Source of the DNA: JAQVEB01 sp028698105
GTDB taxonomy: Bacteria > Bacteroidota > Bacteroidia > Bacteroidales > Dysgonomonadaceae
Assembly: GCA_964293155.1 (NCBI GenBank)
Contig: CAXYYA010000053.1
Span: 1-19,492, forward strand
Length of the DNA stretch: 19,492 bases
Direction: 5' to 3'
Shown here piece by piece: positions 7,056-14,836 of this stretch (within the stretch, counting starts at the first letter, position 1; every line of letters starts with the position of its first letter). The position numbers and the translations under genes are program-made. The notes beneath the pieces are model-generated. The model was given only the letters and a program-made list of their open reading frames with translations. It searched no databases and had not been told where the DNA came from.

Positions 7056-8454
7056 ATAGCACCCCAATGGGCCGCACGTTTTCACCCTGAACGCCTGTGA
7101 TGTTATCGCCTAAATCCTGACGTGCTTCATCGGCCATTTTCATTAATTTCTCTTTTATCGCAGGGTATTGCGAAATAACATTGTACCGTTCGCCGGGATC
7201 ACGGCGAAGATCGTACAACAGCATTTCTTCCAACGGTTTAAACTCGTTCACTTCCCCCGGCTTGCCGTCCATTCCGGGGAGAAAACCTTCGTACGTCCTG
7301 TATTTGTGCGGAAGAATAAGCTTGAAGTTTCCATCGGAAACGGCTTCCAGATCGTTTTTCCTGTAATAGTAATAAAAAGATTTTCTGGGATTTGCATCTT
7401 CTTCCCGATACATGAGCGGCAACAAACTCACGCCGTCAATTTTGTGGTCGGGAAGCGGTGCGCCGGCGATCTCGGCAAGTGTGGGCAAAATATCTATTCC
7501 CGTAACGAGTCTGTTGCATACGCTTCCGGCTTCGATTTTTCCTTTCCACTGCATCAGGCACGGCACACGTTGTCCGCCTTCGAAAGTTGTTCCTTTGCCT
7601 TCGCGCAACCCGCCGGTGGAGCCGGCATGATTGCCGTAATTTATCCAGGGGCCGTTATCGGACGTTACAATAACCAGCGTGTTTTCTTCCAGGCCCAGTT
7701 CACGAAGTTTGGCCGTGATTTGTCCGATACTCCAGTCTATTTCCATCATCACATCGCCGTAAAGTCCCTGCCGGCTTTTGCCTTTGAATTTATCGGAAAC
7801 CGCGAGCGGAACATGCGGCATGGGATGCGCCAGATACACAAAAAACGGCTTTTTCTGATTCTTTTCGATGAACTGCAAAGCCCTGTTGGTAAAATCGGTT
7901 GTAAACCGGCTTTGATCGGGATTCAGTTCAACGGTTTTGGTTCCTTCGATTAACGGAAGCGGCGGAAATTTCATGGTGGGATGGTTGGGCCACATGTCGT
8001 TGGAGTAGGGGATTCCGTAATATTCATCGAACCCGTGGTTAACGGGCAGAAACTGTGGAAGATGCCCCAAATGCCATTTGCCGTAGGCAGCCGAGGTATA
8101 GCCTTTTTGCTTCAGCACATCGGCAATGGTTTTCTCTTGTTTGCTGATGCCGGTTTTGGCATCGGGGCCGGGCGCGCCGCTAAAGCCGATTCGGTTGGGA
8201 TAACAGCCCGTTAACAACCCCGCGCGCGACGCACCGCTGACGGCCTGTGCCGAATAATAATGGGTGAAAAACATGCCGTCTTTCGCCATTTTATCGAGGT
8301 TCGGCGTTTTGTAGTTGATGGCGCCGGTAAAATCCAGATCGCCATAACCCATATCGTCCATCAAAATAACGACAAAATTGGTGTGTTGTTGCGCCAGAAC
8401 AGGTATTGGAGCCAATATTCCGAGAGATAACAACAGGTTTGTTTTCTGTTTCAT
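7054..8454 (-). CDS. Secreted arylsulfatase-like enzyme (S1 family, Ser-type formylglycine site)
   Basis: The product has 466 residues with a signal peptide (MKQKTNLLLSLGILAPIPVLA, cut before QQH). The start at 8454 is chosen because the 28 upstream in-frame residues would precede and mask this signal. Conserved sulfatase features include the metal ligands MDDMGYGD (Asp33, Asp34) and the activation motif SGASRAGLLTG with Ser73 as the residue converted to formylglycine and Arg77. Further features are GKWHLG (Lys126, His128), AHPMPHVP (His210), TSDNG (Asp266, Asn267) and GKGTT (Lys287). A serine at the formylglycine position implies maturation by a radical-SAM anSME enzyme, which is not in this window. 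The likely substrate is a sulfated glycan or aryl sulfate, but it cannot be specified because no SusC/SusD or glycosidase is nearby. The gene lies 180 bp downstream of btuG on the same strand and may be independent of it. Confidence 0.93.
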   Translation of the reverse strand: MKQKTNLLLSLGILAPIPVLAQQHTNFVVILMDDMGYGDLDFTGAINYKTPNLDKMAKDGMFFTHYYSAQAVSGASRAGLLTGCYPNRIGFSGAPGPDAKTGISKQEKTIADVLKQKGYTSAAYGKWHLGHLPQFLPVNHGFDEYYGIPYSNDMWPNHPTMKFPPLPLIEGTKTVELNPDQSRFTTDFTNRALQFIEKNQKKPFFVYLAHPMPHVPLAVSDKFKGKSRQGLYGDVMMEIDWSIGQITAKLRELGLEENTLVIVTSDNGPWINYGNHAGSTGGLREGKGTTFEGGQRVPCLMQWKGKIEAGSVCNRLVTGIDILPTLAEIAGAPLPDHKIDGVSLLPLMYREEDANPRKSFYYYYRKNDLEAVSDGNFKLILPHKYRTYEGFLPGMDGKPGEVNEFKPLEEMLLYDLRRDPGERYNVISQYPAIKEKLMKMADEARQDLGDNITGVQGENVRPIGVL

Positions 8455-8634
8455 GTGATGTGAGGATTTATTTTTTGCAAAATAACATAAAATACCGGAT
8501 TTTGCATTTAAATCTTCAATTTTAACGTAAAAAAGCACGCCGTATCACACGGAATGCCTTTTAATCCAAAATAATAAATAAAAAGTAGAGAGTTCGGTAA
8601 GGATCAATTTGAAAAGACCAATACCGGTGTTATG

Positions 8635-9720
8635 TTACATAAATACAACTTTTGTGGGATTCAGTCCCACGGCTTTCAATGTATATTTCAGCTTGCCGTT
8701 TTTATCGAAGCAATGTACGTTTCCGGGGTTGGTGTAATCGGTTTCCGTGAGGAAAACATCGCCCGAAAACCCATCTACCGATACGCTGTACGGTGTGGCT
8801 ATTTTTGTTCCGTCGGCGATAAAGTTCTCGATGGCAACTTTTTCGTTCAGGCAGTCGTAAACGGTAACGAGGCTTTGTGTGTAGTCGTCAATGATAATAT
8901 AAGCTTTGTTATCCACATACGTGAGTTTTGCAGGATGGATGTTTTCAATGGTTTCAACTTTTCCCGTGGAAACGTTTATTTTCTTGAACGTTGCCTCCAC
9001 GGTCTTTGTCCAACCTTCCCAGATAGGACTTGTAGCAACATAGATATCGCCTTGTGAATCGGCAAAAACATGCACGGGGTTCTTTCCGACTTCAATTTTC
9101 TTTTCTTCTTTAAAACTGTTTATATCAATAACGGAGACAGTAGTATCGTAATTGCCGGTTGCGTACTCCAGTCCGCCGGAGTTTGCCACATAAATTTTGT
9201 TGTTTTTAATGCAAATCCCTTCGGGATCTCGGCCAACGGTTACTGAGCCATCAATGGAGAGTGAGAGCGTGTCGATGCGGGTTACCGTATCGTCAAAAGC
9301 AGTTACATACACTTTTCCGCCGTAGGCTGCGATATGTCGTGGCTGTTTGCTTTTTCCGTCGGTTGTTTTCATTAGTATTTGTTTAAGTGATTTTCCGTTT
9401 TGGCCGTCAATTACTTCCACCGTGCTTGAAACGTTCACCACAACATAAATTTTTGAACCATATCGGAGCATGTCGTTTGAAGTATCGCCCAATCCGCGTT
9501 GGTTAACACTCAGGAAATAATTATTGTCCATTGTTCCCGACTGCAGGTCGTATAAAGCCAGCGTACTGTTGTTGAGCCCCATTCCTCCTTCGTTAAGGAT
9601 GAGTAATTTTTTAGCTTCTTTGGGAGGTTGATTGTCAATGTCAATCGGTGTTTCAGTTGAACACGCTACAAAAATTATAGCTGCAAACGCCGACAAATAA
9701 TAATAAAATTGTTTCTTCAT
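8635..9720 (-). CDS. btuG: BtuG-like surface lipoprotein, YncE/DUF5074-type beta-propeller (vitamin B12 capture)
   Basis: The product has 361 residues. Residues 1-20 are a lipoprotein signal (AAIIFVAC) with lipidated Cys20, followed by an acidic-leaning linker STETPIDIDN. From about residue 38 the chain has repeated beta-propeller blades (KLLILNEGGMG, SKIYVVVNVSSTVEVID, GKVYVTAFDDTVTRIDT, NKIYVANSGG, GDIYVATSP, NKAYIIIDD, GDVFLTETDY), the YncE/DUF5074 pattern. In Bacteroides, proteins of this type (BtuG) sit on the outer face of BtuB and bind cobalamin very tightly. Here the gene starts 19 bp after btuB, and a cobalamin riboswitch heads the operon, so the same role is inferred. The stop codon follows the final Met. 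The length is complete. The less specific alternative name is DUF5074 domain lipoprotein. Confidence 0.88.
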   Translation of the reverse strand: MKKQFYYYLSAFAAIIFVACSTETPIDIDNQPPKEAKKLLILNEGGMGLNNSTLALYDLQSGTMDNNYFLSVNQRGLGDTSNDMLRYGSKIYVVVNVSSTVEVIDGQNGKSLKQILMKTTDGKSKQPRHIAAYGGKVYVTAFDDTVTRIDTLSLSIDGSVTVGRDPEGICIKNNKIYVANSGGLEYATGNYDTTVSVIDINSFKEEKKIEVGKNPVHVFADSQGDIYVATSPIWEGWTKTVEATFKKINVSTGKVETIENIHPAKLTYVDNKAYIIIDDYTQSLVTVYDCLNEKVAIENFIADGTKIATPYSVSVDGFSGDVFLTETDYTNPGNVHCFDKNGKLKYTLKAVGLNPTKVVFM

Positions 9721-9739
9721 ATCAATTGTATTTAAAAAA

Positions 9740-11755
9740 TTAGTAATTCAGTGAGACGGTTGCCCGGTACGAACGCCCGGGCATGGGATAGTTGCGTACT
9801 ACCTGATAATTTTTGTTGAAAATATTCAATGCTTCAAGCATGATATCAAAGTCTCCGAGCCTTGTTTTGAGTCTTTTTGAAACCGATAAACTATGATCGG
9901 CGTAACCGTTTAATTTGAACTCTTCACTGTTATAGTTGCCCGAATATCGAACTCCCGACCATATCACCGCATAAGCCGCATTAAACCATGGCATCTCCAT
10001 CACAGCTCGCGCTGAGCCCGAATGGCGCGGTGTATAAGCAATTTGATGATTGTAATTTACTGCATTTGAATTTGTTACATCGGTTGCGTGTTGGAAAGTG
10101 TATGTTGCTTCCAGCAGCAGATGGGTGTTTTCTGAAAATTCCATCGCACTTTCCCCGGTGACATCCACACCGTTGATCATTACCTTACCCAAATTAATCA
10201 TCGTCCATTGATGCAAGTTTCCCGCAGGATAAGCCACAATTTTATTTTTTACGTTGTTGCGATAAGCATCGGCCGAAAGTTTTATCAACGAAATGGCGCT
10301 TGCGGGCGCAGTAGCGAAAGTTGTTCCGATATTAAACTGATCGGCATTTTCGGGAATCAGATTTCGTCTTCCTATTGCGGGATAATATAAATCGTTGAAA
10401 GTTGGTAACCGGAAACTGTTTTTGTAGAAGGCGCGAAACCGCAAATCCATATTTCCGAACGGTTTTACCACAACGCCGACATAAGGCGATAACTTCTGCC
10501 TGTTTTCCGCCGCTTGCCCCACTTTTACCGACTCCGCCGTTTGGGTAAATAACAGATTTGCAGTTGCAAGAACATGATTGCTTACCCATTTCGCCGCTAA
10601 CGCCGATTGGGATGTCAGTCGGGTAGGGATGGCAAAATTATCCCGGTTTGCGTGCATGGTTGTAGCGGACAAATCGGTGGAAACGGCGAACGATAATCGC
10701 TCAAAAGCCCTGTAAAGAACAGAGACGGAGCCGTAGGTTTCTGCTTGTATGAAAATATCGTCTATTTTGCCGTCGGCACCCAGATATGCAGGGTCTAAAT
10801 ACCGCAAGTAGCCGTGATTGTATTTGGCGTTTGCCTGAACAGTCCATTTCGAGGAAAAAGTGTGTTCCAAATGTCCTTGCGTGAAAAATGTTTTGTCCCA
10901 CAAGCGTTGTTTGGAAAAATTTTCGGTATTGTAGAAAATGGTTGCTCCGGGCAGTCCGCGTTCCGACTGGTAATAATAAAGACGAACATTGCCATTTGTT
11001 TCATCGAAAATGTCCGCGTAAAGAGCTGTTTCCAATCGAAGGCTCTGAACATCTGTATTTTCGCGTTTTTCTACCGAGGAGCTGTCCACGCCTTCAGTTC
11101 CGTATTGCAGCACATAAGGATACCTGCCGTTAGCCGACATCCACTCGCCGCTGAAAGAGGACGAAATTTTCTTATTCCATTTGAAGTTTGTATTGAAAGA
11201 GGGATTCATCAATCCGAATGAACCTGTTTTCATGCTTATTTTTCCGTTTGCTCTTTGGTCGTTTATAAACGATGGAGCAACAGTTTGGATGTTCAATACA
11301 GATGCGGATGCAAAAGCGCGTGCGGGTTGAAAAATAACATCGCTTTGCCCGTTGTTCAACGAAAGCGACTGTACGTTGTCGAGGGAAAATCGCCCAATAT
11401 CAATTTGTCCTGTTTGCACATCGGTAACGGTTATCCCATTGTAGTTCACCGCTGTATGATTAGCGCCTAAACTCCGCACCGAAATGGTTTTCAGTCCGCC
11501 GATGCCACCGTAATCTTTTATCGTTACACCCGAAAAGTACTTCACCGCATCTGAGACCTGCAACGCATTCAGGTTTCGGATTTCTTTATCCGAAAGGATT
11601 TGCGTTGGTGCTGTGGATCTGATTTCACGGTCGGAGTATCGCTCCGTAACTATAATTTCCGGCAAATGCAAACTGTCTGAAACGGTTTGCGCGTGCACAA
11701 CATACCCCGATCCAATAAGGACAAAAAGTAAAAATATTCGCTTTAATGCGTTCAT
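9740..11755 (-). CDS. btuB: TonB-dependent outer membrane cobalamin receptor
   Basis: The product has 671 residues with a signal peptide (MNALKRIFLLFVLIGSGYVVHA, cut before QTVS). A TonB-box-like segment LPEIIVTER follows near the mature N-terminus. The plug domain covers about residues 45-160 (ILSDKEIRNLNALQVSDAVK, GVTIKDYGGIGGLKTISVRS, GANHTAVNYNG). The remainder is a beta-barrel, ending in alternating aromatic residues YRATVSLNY as needed for outer membrane insertion. There is no N-terminal carboxypeptidase-like domain, so it is not a SusC-type receptor. The upstream cobalamin riboswitch and the following btuG identify the substrate as vitamin B12 or related corrinoids. The inner membrane BtuCDF transporter is not in this window. 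Translation may be controlled by a hairpin just before the ATG (11759-11783). Confidence 0.93.
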   Translation of the reverse strand: MNALKRIFLLFVLIGSGYVVHAQTVSDSLHLPEIIVTERYSDREIRSTAPTQILSDKEIRNLNALQVSDAVKYFSGVTIKDYGGIGGLKTISVRSLGANHTAVNYNGITVTDVQTGQIDIGRFSLDNVQSLSLNNGQSDVIFQPARAFASASVLNIQTVAPSFINDQRANGKISMKTGSFGLMNPSFNTNFKWNKKISSSFSGEWMSANGRYPYVLQYGTEGVDSSSVEKRENTDVQSLRLETALYADIFDETNGNVRLYYYQSERGLPGATIFYNTENFSKQRLWDKTFFTQGHLEHTFSSKWTVQANAKYNHGYLRYLDPAYLGADGKIDDIFIQAETYGSVSVLYRAFERLSFAVSTDLSATTMHANRDNFAIPTRLTSQSALAAKWVSNHVLATANLLFTQTAESVKVGQAAENRQKLSPYVGVVVKPFGNMDLRFRAFYKNSFRLPTFNDLYYPAIGRRNLIPENADQFNIGTTFATAPASAISLIKLSADAYRNNVKNKIVAYPAGNLHQWTMINLGKVMINGVDVTGESAMEFSENTHLLLEATYTFQHATDVTNSNAVNYNHQIAYTPRHSGSARAVMEMPWFNAAYAVIWSGVRYSGNYNSEEFKLNGYADHSLSVSKRLKTRLGDFDIMLEALNIFNKNYQVVRNYPMPGRSYRATVSLNY

Positions 11756-11758
11756 CTG

Positions 11759-11783
11759 TACCGAATTTTAAAATTCTCCGGTA
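11759..11783 (-). promoter_or_regulatory. Hairpin at the btuB translation start, possible riboswitch expression platform
   Basis: In the mRNA sense this reads TACC-(GGA bulge)-GAATTTT-AAAATTC-GGTA, then CAG and the ATG. The core GAATTTTAAAATTC (11763-11776) is a perfect 14-bp palindrome and the outer TACC/GGTA extends it. A small loop must open in the centre. The structure begins only 3 nt before the start codon, so it could block ribosome access when formed. A second hairpin (AGCTTT/AAAGCT, 11845-11864) lies between it and the aptamer. Either could be the switching element. Confidence 0.5.
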
Positions 11784-11881
11784 AAGCATGTTGAAAAAGA
11801 AGCGCGTAAAAATAAACGTAAGATTTGTTCGCGTGTCGTTTTCAAGCTTTATTTCCCGAAAGCTATGTAACTTTTGCGAAA

Positions 11882-12075
11882 CAGTGGCAGGTCTTCTGAC
11901 TTACTTCCGTACCTGAACGCCTTCCCATCCCAATTATCGGGGCAGTGGCAAAAGTGTTTGTTCAGCACGTAAAACGAAGTTTACAGCAGCGGGTCTGTTC
12001 AGGATTTTCACCTGATTCCCTTTTAATTACACGTTCCGAAGCCAAATTTGGAACGGGTAACACCAATATTTCTGT
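11882..12075 (-). promoter_or_regulatory. Cobalamin (adenosylcobalamin-type) riboswitch controlling btuB-btuG
   Basis: The minus strand contains the conserved blocks of the cobalamin aptamer in order: TGGTG near 12061, AAAAGGGAATCAGGTGAAAATC (about 12003-12025), AACAGACCCGCTGCTGTAA, TTTTGCCACTG, GATGGGAAGGCG, and the B12 box AGTCAGAAGACCTGCC (11901-11886). The outer P1 stem can be formed by ACAG/CTGT and TGGT/GCCA. The aptamer ends about 125 nt before the btuB ATG. Binding of a cobalamin would reduce expression of the uptake genes. No GC-rich hairpin with a T-run lies between aptamer and ATG, so control at translation initiation is more likely than transcription termination. Confidence 0.96.
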
Positions 12076-12078
12076 GGA

Positions 12079-12109
12079 CAAAGATAGTGCAATTATTCCA
12101 AACCGCAAC
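12079..12109 (-). promoter_or_regulatory. Candidate promoter of the btuB-btuG operon
   Basis: On the minus strand TATCTTTG (12086-12079) matches the TAnnTTTG box exactly, the same octamer as in the tRNA-Val promoter. A partial -33 element GTTG (12109-12106) lies at a 19-bp spacing. Transcription would start near 12072, just at the first bases of the riboswitch P1 stem (12075), which supports the assignment. The stretch from about 12110 to 12292 towards the upstream lipoprotein gene is AT-rich, and I see nothing definite in it. Confidence 0.6.
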
Positions 12110-12292
12110 CCTTTATTTAATCTAAAGTTATGAACAATTTCATTGCTTGGAATTAATTTTCAAAAATGTGAAATAACAACACAATATTACAACGAATTTC
12201 CGATATTTATCAAAAAAAGAGACTTCAAAAAAATGCTTTACTCTAAGTTCAAATTGTTAAATGTAACTTTAAGGTAAATGCAGAAAATAATT

Positions 12293-13147
12293 TCAAAGCT
12301 GTTCCTTTTTCTTCTCCAAATATCTGATCAACACCTCACTTTTTTCCTTTTCGAACTTTAGCCGGGCAATATCGATCAACAGCACCGATAATTCATACGA
12401 CTGTGAGATAGCATCCTTTTCCTTATCGGATAAACGGATTGCGACGTTGCGGCTGCCTATGAACTGAACCGTTAAGGGACTATTTCTAAACGTATAAATG
12501 AATTTTGCCAGGCCGTTTTCGTCTTTACCGCTGTAGCGGACAATTTCATAACTTCCGGCCAGGGTTTCAAAACGATAGTTAAGTCCGTCGGAGGTAACGG
12601 AAAGCGTTTCTGCGAAGCTGCCGTCGGGAAGTGAAACTTTTATCTGGCGGTGTTTTATGTTTTGTCCGGCAAGCACGCTCTCCAGGTACAACTGCCCTGT
12701 TTCCAACACTCCCGAGCGAAGCGTATTGCGGCTCAACGATTGACTTAACGGGAATATTTTGGGAATGTATGAGCCCGTTTCCTGGTATTTTTCATCTTTT
12801 TCGAGTGTGAACTGCCGGAGCATTTTTTGTAACGTATCGTTTTTAGCTACCAGCATGGAATCGCAAAAAACAATGTTTCGCTTATTTTCGGCCATTCGTA
12901 TGTCCTGCAATAGATAATGGCCTTCACTAATCTCGTCAAAAGCTTTAGGAAATTTAATTTTAACGCTATCAATCATGTTTTTGGCAATCGAATAATCACC
13001 CCTTTTGTAAGCTTGTCTTGCCGCGTTCAAATAATTTTTTGCATTTTTTTGTTCACCGGAACATGCCGACGTGAACACGAAGAGCAACAGAACACTCAAA
13101 AAAACAAAACTTTTTGACAAATATCTGAAAATATAGTATTTGTTCAT
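12293..13147 (-). CDS. Lipoprotein of unknown function with TPR-like helices and a C-terminal coiled coil
   Basis: The product has 284 residues from the ATG at 13147. A start at 13231 would put 28 extra residues before the signal peptide and is rejected. The signal runs to the lipobox LLLFVFTSAC with lipidated Cys29. Residues 35-80 (KNYLNAARQAYKRGDYSIAKNMIDSVKIKFPKAF) look like one tetratricopeptide-type helical repeat. The middle region (about 140-235) is predicted to be mostly beta (QIKVSLPDGSFAETLSVTSDGLNYRFETLAGSYEIVRYSG). The end (about 240-284) is a charged helix rich in Glu and Lys. No catalytic motif is visible and I do not recognise the function. The gene is divergent from cca and shares with it a short leader motif. 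Confidence 0.8.
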   Translation of the reverse strand: MNKYYIFRYLSKSFVFLSVLLLFVFTSACSGEQKNAKNYLNAARQAYKRGDYSIAKNMIDSVKIKFPKAFDEISEGHYLLQDIRMAENKRNIVFCDSMLVAKNDTLQKMLRQFTLEKDEKYQETGSYIPKIFPLSQSLSRNTLRSGVLETGQLYLESVLAGQNIKHRQIKVSLPDGSFAETLSVTSDGLNYRFETLAGSYEIVRYSGKDENGLAKFIYTFRNSPLTVQFIGSRNVAIRLSDKEKDAISQSYELSVLLIDIARLKFEKEKSEVLIRYLEKKKEQL

Positions 13148-13160
13148 TTTAATTTTTGGT

Positions 13161-13259
13161 TTTACGTCACAAAAATACAAATATATTGGCTGCAAAATCG
13201 GTTTTGAAAAGCATTTATTGTAATTTTGCAAATCATAACGAAAGTTATTGTGACGTAAA
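13161..13259. promoter_or_regulatory. Divergent promoter region bracketed by a perfect 12-bp inverted repeat
   Basis: TTTACGTCACAA (13161-13172) and its exact reverse complement TTGTGACGTAAA (13248-13259) stand 13 bp and 9 bp before the two divergent start codons (lipoprotein at 13147, cca at 13269). Between them are -7 candidates in both directions: TAATTTTG at 13221-13228 for cca, and on the minus strand TATTTTTG (13177-13170) and TATATTTG (13185-13178). The repeats could be operators or a shared leader motif. No good TTTG at 19-21 bp is seen for either promoter. Confidence 0.6.
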
Positions 13260-13268
13260 CTTTAAGAA

Positions 13269-14702
13269 ATGGATATTCCCCACGAAGCGATTCAGAAACA
13301 TTTAAGCGACCCAATTTTCAAATTCATATCGGAAGTTGCCGACGAAGCAGGAGTGGACTGTTACGCGATTGGCGGTTATGTACGCGACATTTTTCTTTAC
13401 CGTGCATCAAAAGATATTGATTTTGTGGTTGTTGGAAGTGGAATCGCAATTGCTGAAGCCGTTTCAAAAAAATTAGGAAAACGATCAAAGCTTGCTGTTT
13501 ACAAGAATTTCGGAACGGCACAGGTGAAGTACAACGATTACGAATTGGAGTTCGTGGGCGCCCGAAAAGAATCATACACCCACGATTCCCGAAAACCCAT
13601 CGTAGAAAACGGCACACTCGAAGACGACCTGAAACGCCGCGATTTTACCATAAACACCCTCGCGCTTTGCCTTAACGGCAACAGGTTTGGCCGGCTCACG
13701 GACTATTTCAACGGCATGCAAGACCTGGAAGATCTCATTATCCGCACGCCTTTAGACCCCGATATTACCTTCAGCGACGATCCGCTGCGCATGATGCGCG
13801 CCATACGGTTTGCTTCGCAACTGGGATTCGATATTTTCCCGGAAACGTTCGACGCCATTGCACGTAACCGGGCGCGTATCGAAATTATTTCCCGAGAGCG
13901 CATCGTAGATGAATTGAACAAGATTATGCTTTCGCCAAAACCCTCCATCGGTTTTATCCTGCTGGAAAAAACCGGGCTGTTGGAGATTATTTTTCCCGAA
14001 CTTGTCGCCTTAAAAGGCGCTGAAACAAAGGACGGGGTAGGGCACAAGGATAATTTTTACCACACGCTGGCCGTATTGGACAACATGGCGCGAATGTCCG
14101 ACAATTTATGGCTGCGATGGGCTGCTTTACTGCACGACATCGGCAAACCCGTTACCAAACGCTGGGATCCCAAGCTCGGATGGACTTTCCATAACCACAA
14201 CTACGTGGGCGAAAAAATGATCCCCAAAATATTCAAGCGCGTAAAACTGCCCCTGAATGAGAAAATGAGATATGTGCAAAAAATAGTTTCCATGCACATG
14301 CGCCCCATGCAGTTGGTGGAGGACGAAGTTACCGATTCGGCTGTTCGCCGGTTGTTGTTCGATGCGGGCAATGATATTGATGACCTGATGACGCTTTGCG
14401 AAGCCGATATCACATCGAAAAACCCGGAAAAAGTGCGCCGGTTCCTGCAAAACTTTCAAATTGTTCGCGGGAAACTGAAAGAGATCGAAGAAAAAGACAG
14501 GGTGCGAAATTTTCAACCTCCGGTTGACGGGAATGAGATCATGCAAACCTTCAATTTAGGGCAGGGAAGGGAAGTGGGATTGCTGAAATCGGCCATAAAA
14601 GAAGCCATTCTCGATGGAGAGATACCCAACGAGCACCATGCCGCTTTCCAATTTATGCTCGCCAAAGCCAAAGAAATGGGACTAACGCCCATTGAGCCAT
14701 AA
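13269..14702 (+). CDS. cca: CCA tRNA nucleotidyltransferase with HD domain
   Basis: This enzyme adds or repairs the 3'-CCA end of tRNAs using CTP and ATP without a template. The 477-residue protein belongs to the class II nucleotidyltransferases. Near the N-terminus are AIGGYVRD (34-40) and the catalytic DID (Asp49, Asp51), followed by VGARKESY and RRDFTINTLAL, which define the neck and nucleotide-binding region. The tRNA-binding helical part follows (DPLRMMRAIRFASQLGF, RERIVDELNKIM). A C-terminal HD phosphohydrolase domain contains LLHDIGKP (His289, Asp290) and further histidines at HNHNYVGEKM. HD-containing forms are common in Bacteroidetes and can carry phosphatase or phosphodiesterase activity. 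Whether this protein does both CCA additions or only part of them is not decided by what I can see. The ORF is complete. Confidence 0.95.
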   Translation: MDIPHEAIQKHLSDPIFKFISEVADEAGVDCYAIGGYVRDIFLYRASKDIDFVVVGSGIAIAEAVSKKLGKRSKLAVYKNFGTAQVKYNDYELEFVGARKESYTHDSRKPIVENGTLEDDLKRRDFTINTLALCLNGNRFGRLTDYFNGMQDLEDLIIRTPLDPDITFSDDPLRMMRAIRFASQLGFDIFPETFDAIARNRARIEIISRERIVDELNKIMLSPKPSIGFILLEKTGLLEIIFPELVALKGAETKDGVGHKDNFYHTLAVLDNMARMSDNLWLRWAALLHDIGKPVTKRWDPKLGWTFHNHNYVGEKMIPKIFKRVKLPLNEKMRYVQKIVSMHMRPMQLVEDEVTDSAVRRLLFDAGNDIDDLMTLCEADITSKNPEKVRRFLQNFQIVRGKLKEIEEKDRVRNFQPPVDGNEIMQTFNLGQGREVGLLKSAIKEAILDGEIPNEHHAAFQFMLAKAKEMGLTPIEP

Positions 14703-14761
14703 AACTCCCGATATTCAGATAATTTATAAAAAAATAGGCCTACTTTCCTAATATTTTTTGT

Positions 14762-14768
14762 TACTTTG
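14762..14768 (+). promoter_or_regulatory. Weak candidate -7 box for the ftsX operon
   Basis: TACTTTG resembles TAnnTTTG with one base fewer between the halves, a form that seems common in Bacteroidetes. It sits 68 bp before the ftsX ATG. No clear -33 element is present. The leader after it contains an unusually GC-rich stretch (14795-14815) for this genome. There is no obvious terminator between cca and ftsX, so read-through from cca is possible. Confidence 0.3.
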
Positions 14769-14836
14769 CACCTGATTTTGAAAAAGGGGCTTGCACGCCA
14801 CGCCAACGCGCCTGATTTACGTTTCAAAAAACAATT

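Noticed and set aside
7168..7953. A plus-strand ORF of 261 codons inside the sulfatase gene
   Set aside because: It is antisense to an intact sulfatase with all catalytic motifs, so it reflects codon bias and not a gene.
8455..8538. An upstream start for the sulfatase at 8538
   Set aside because: The added 28 residues would precede the signal peptide. The start at 8454 gives a normal signal sequence.
13148..13231. An upstream start for the lipoprotein at 13231
   Set aside because: It would run through the divergent promoter region and the inverted repeat and displace the lipoprotein signal. The ATG at 13147 fits.
14735..14742. TAGGCCTA palindrome after cca as a terminator
   Set aside because: It is an eight-base palindrome with no loop and no directly following T-run, so it would not terminate transcription.
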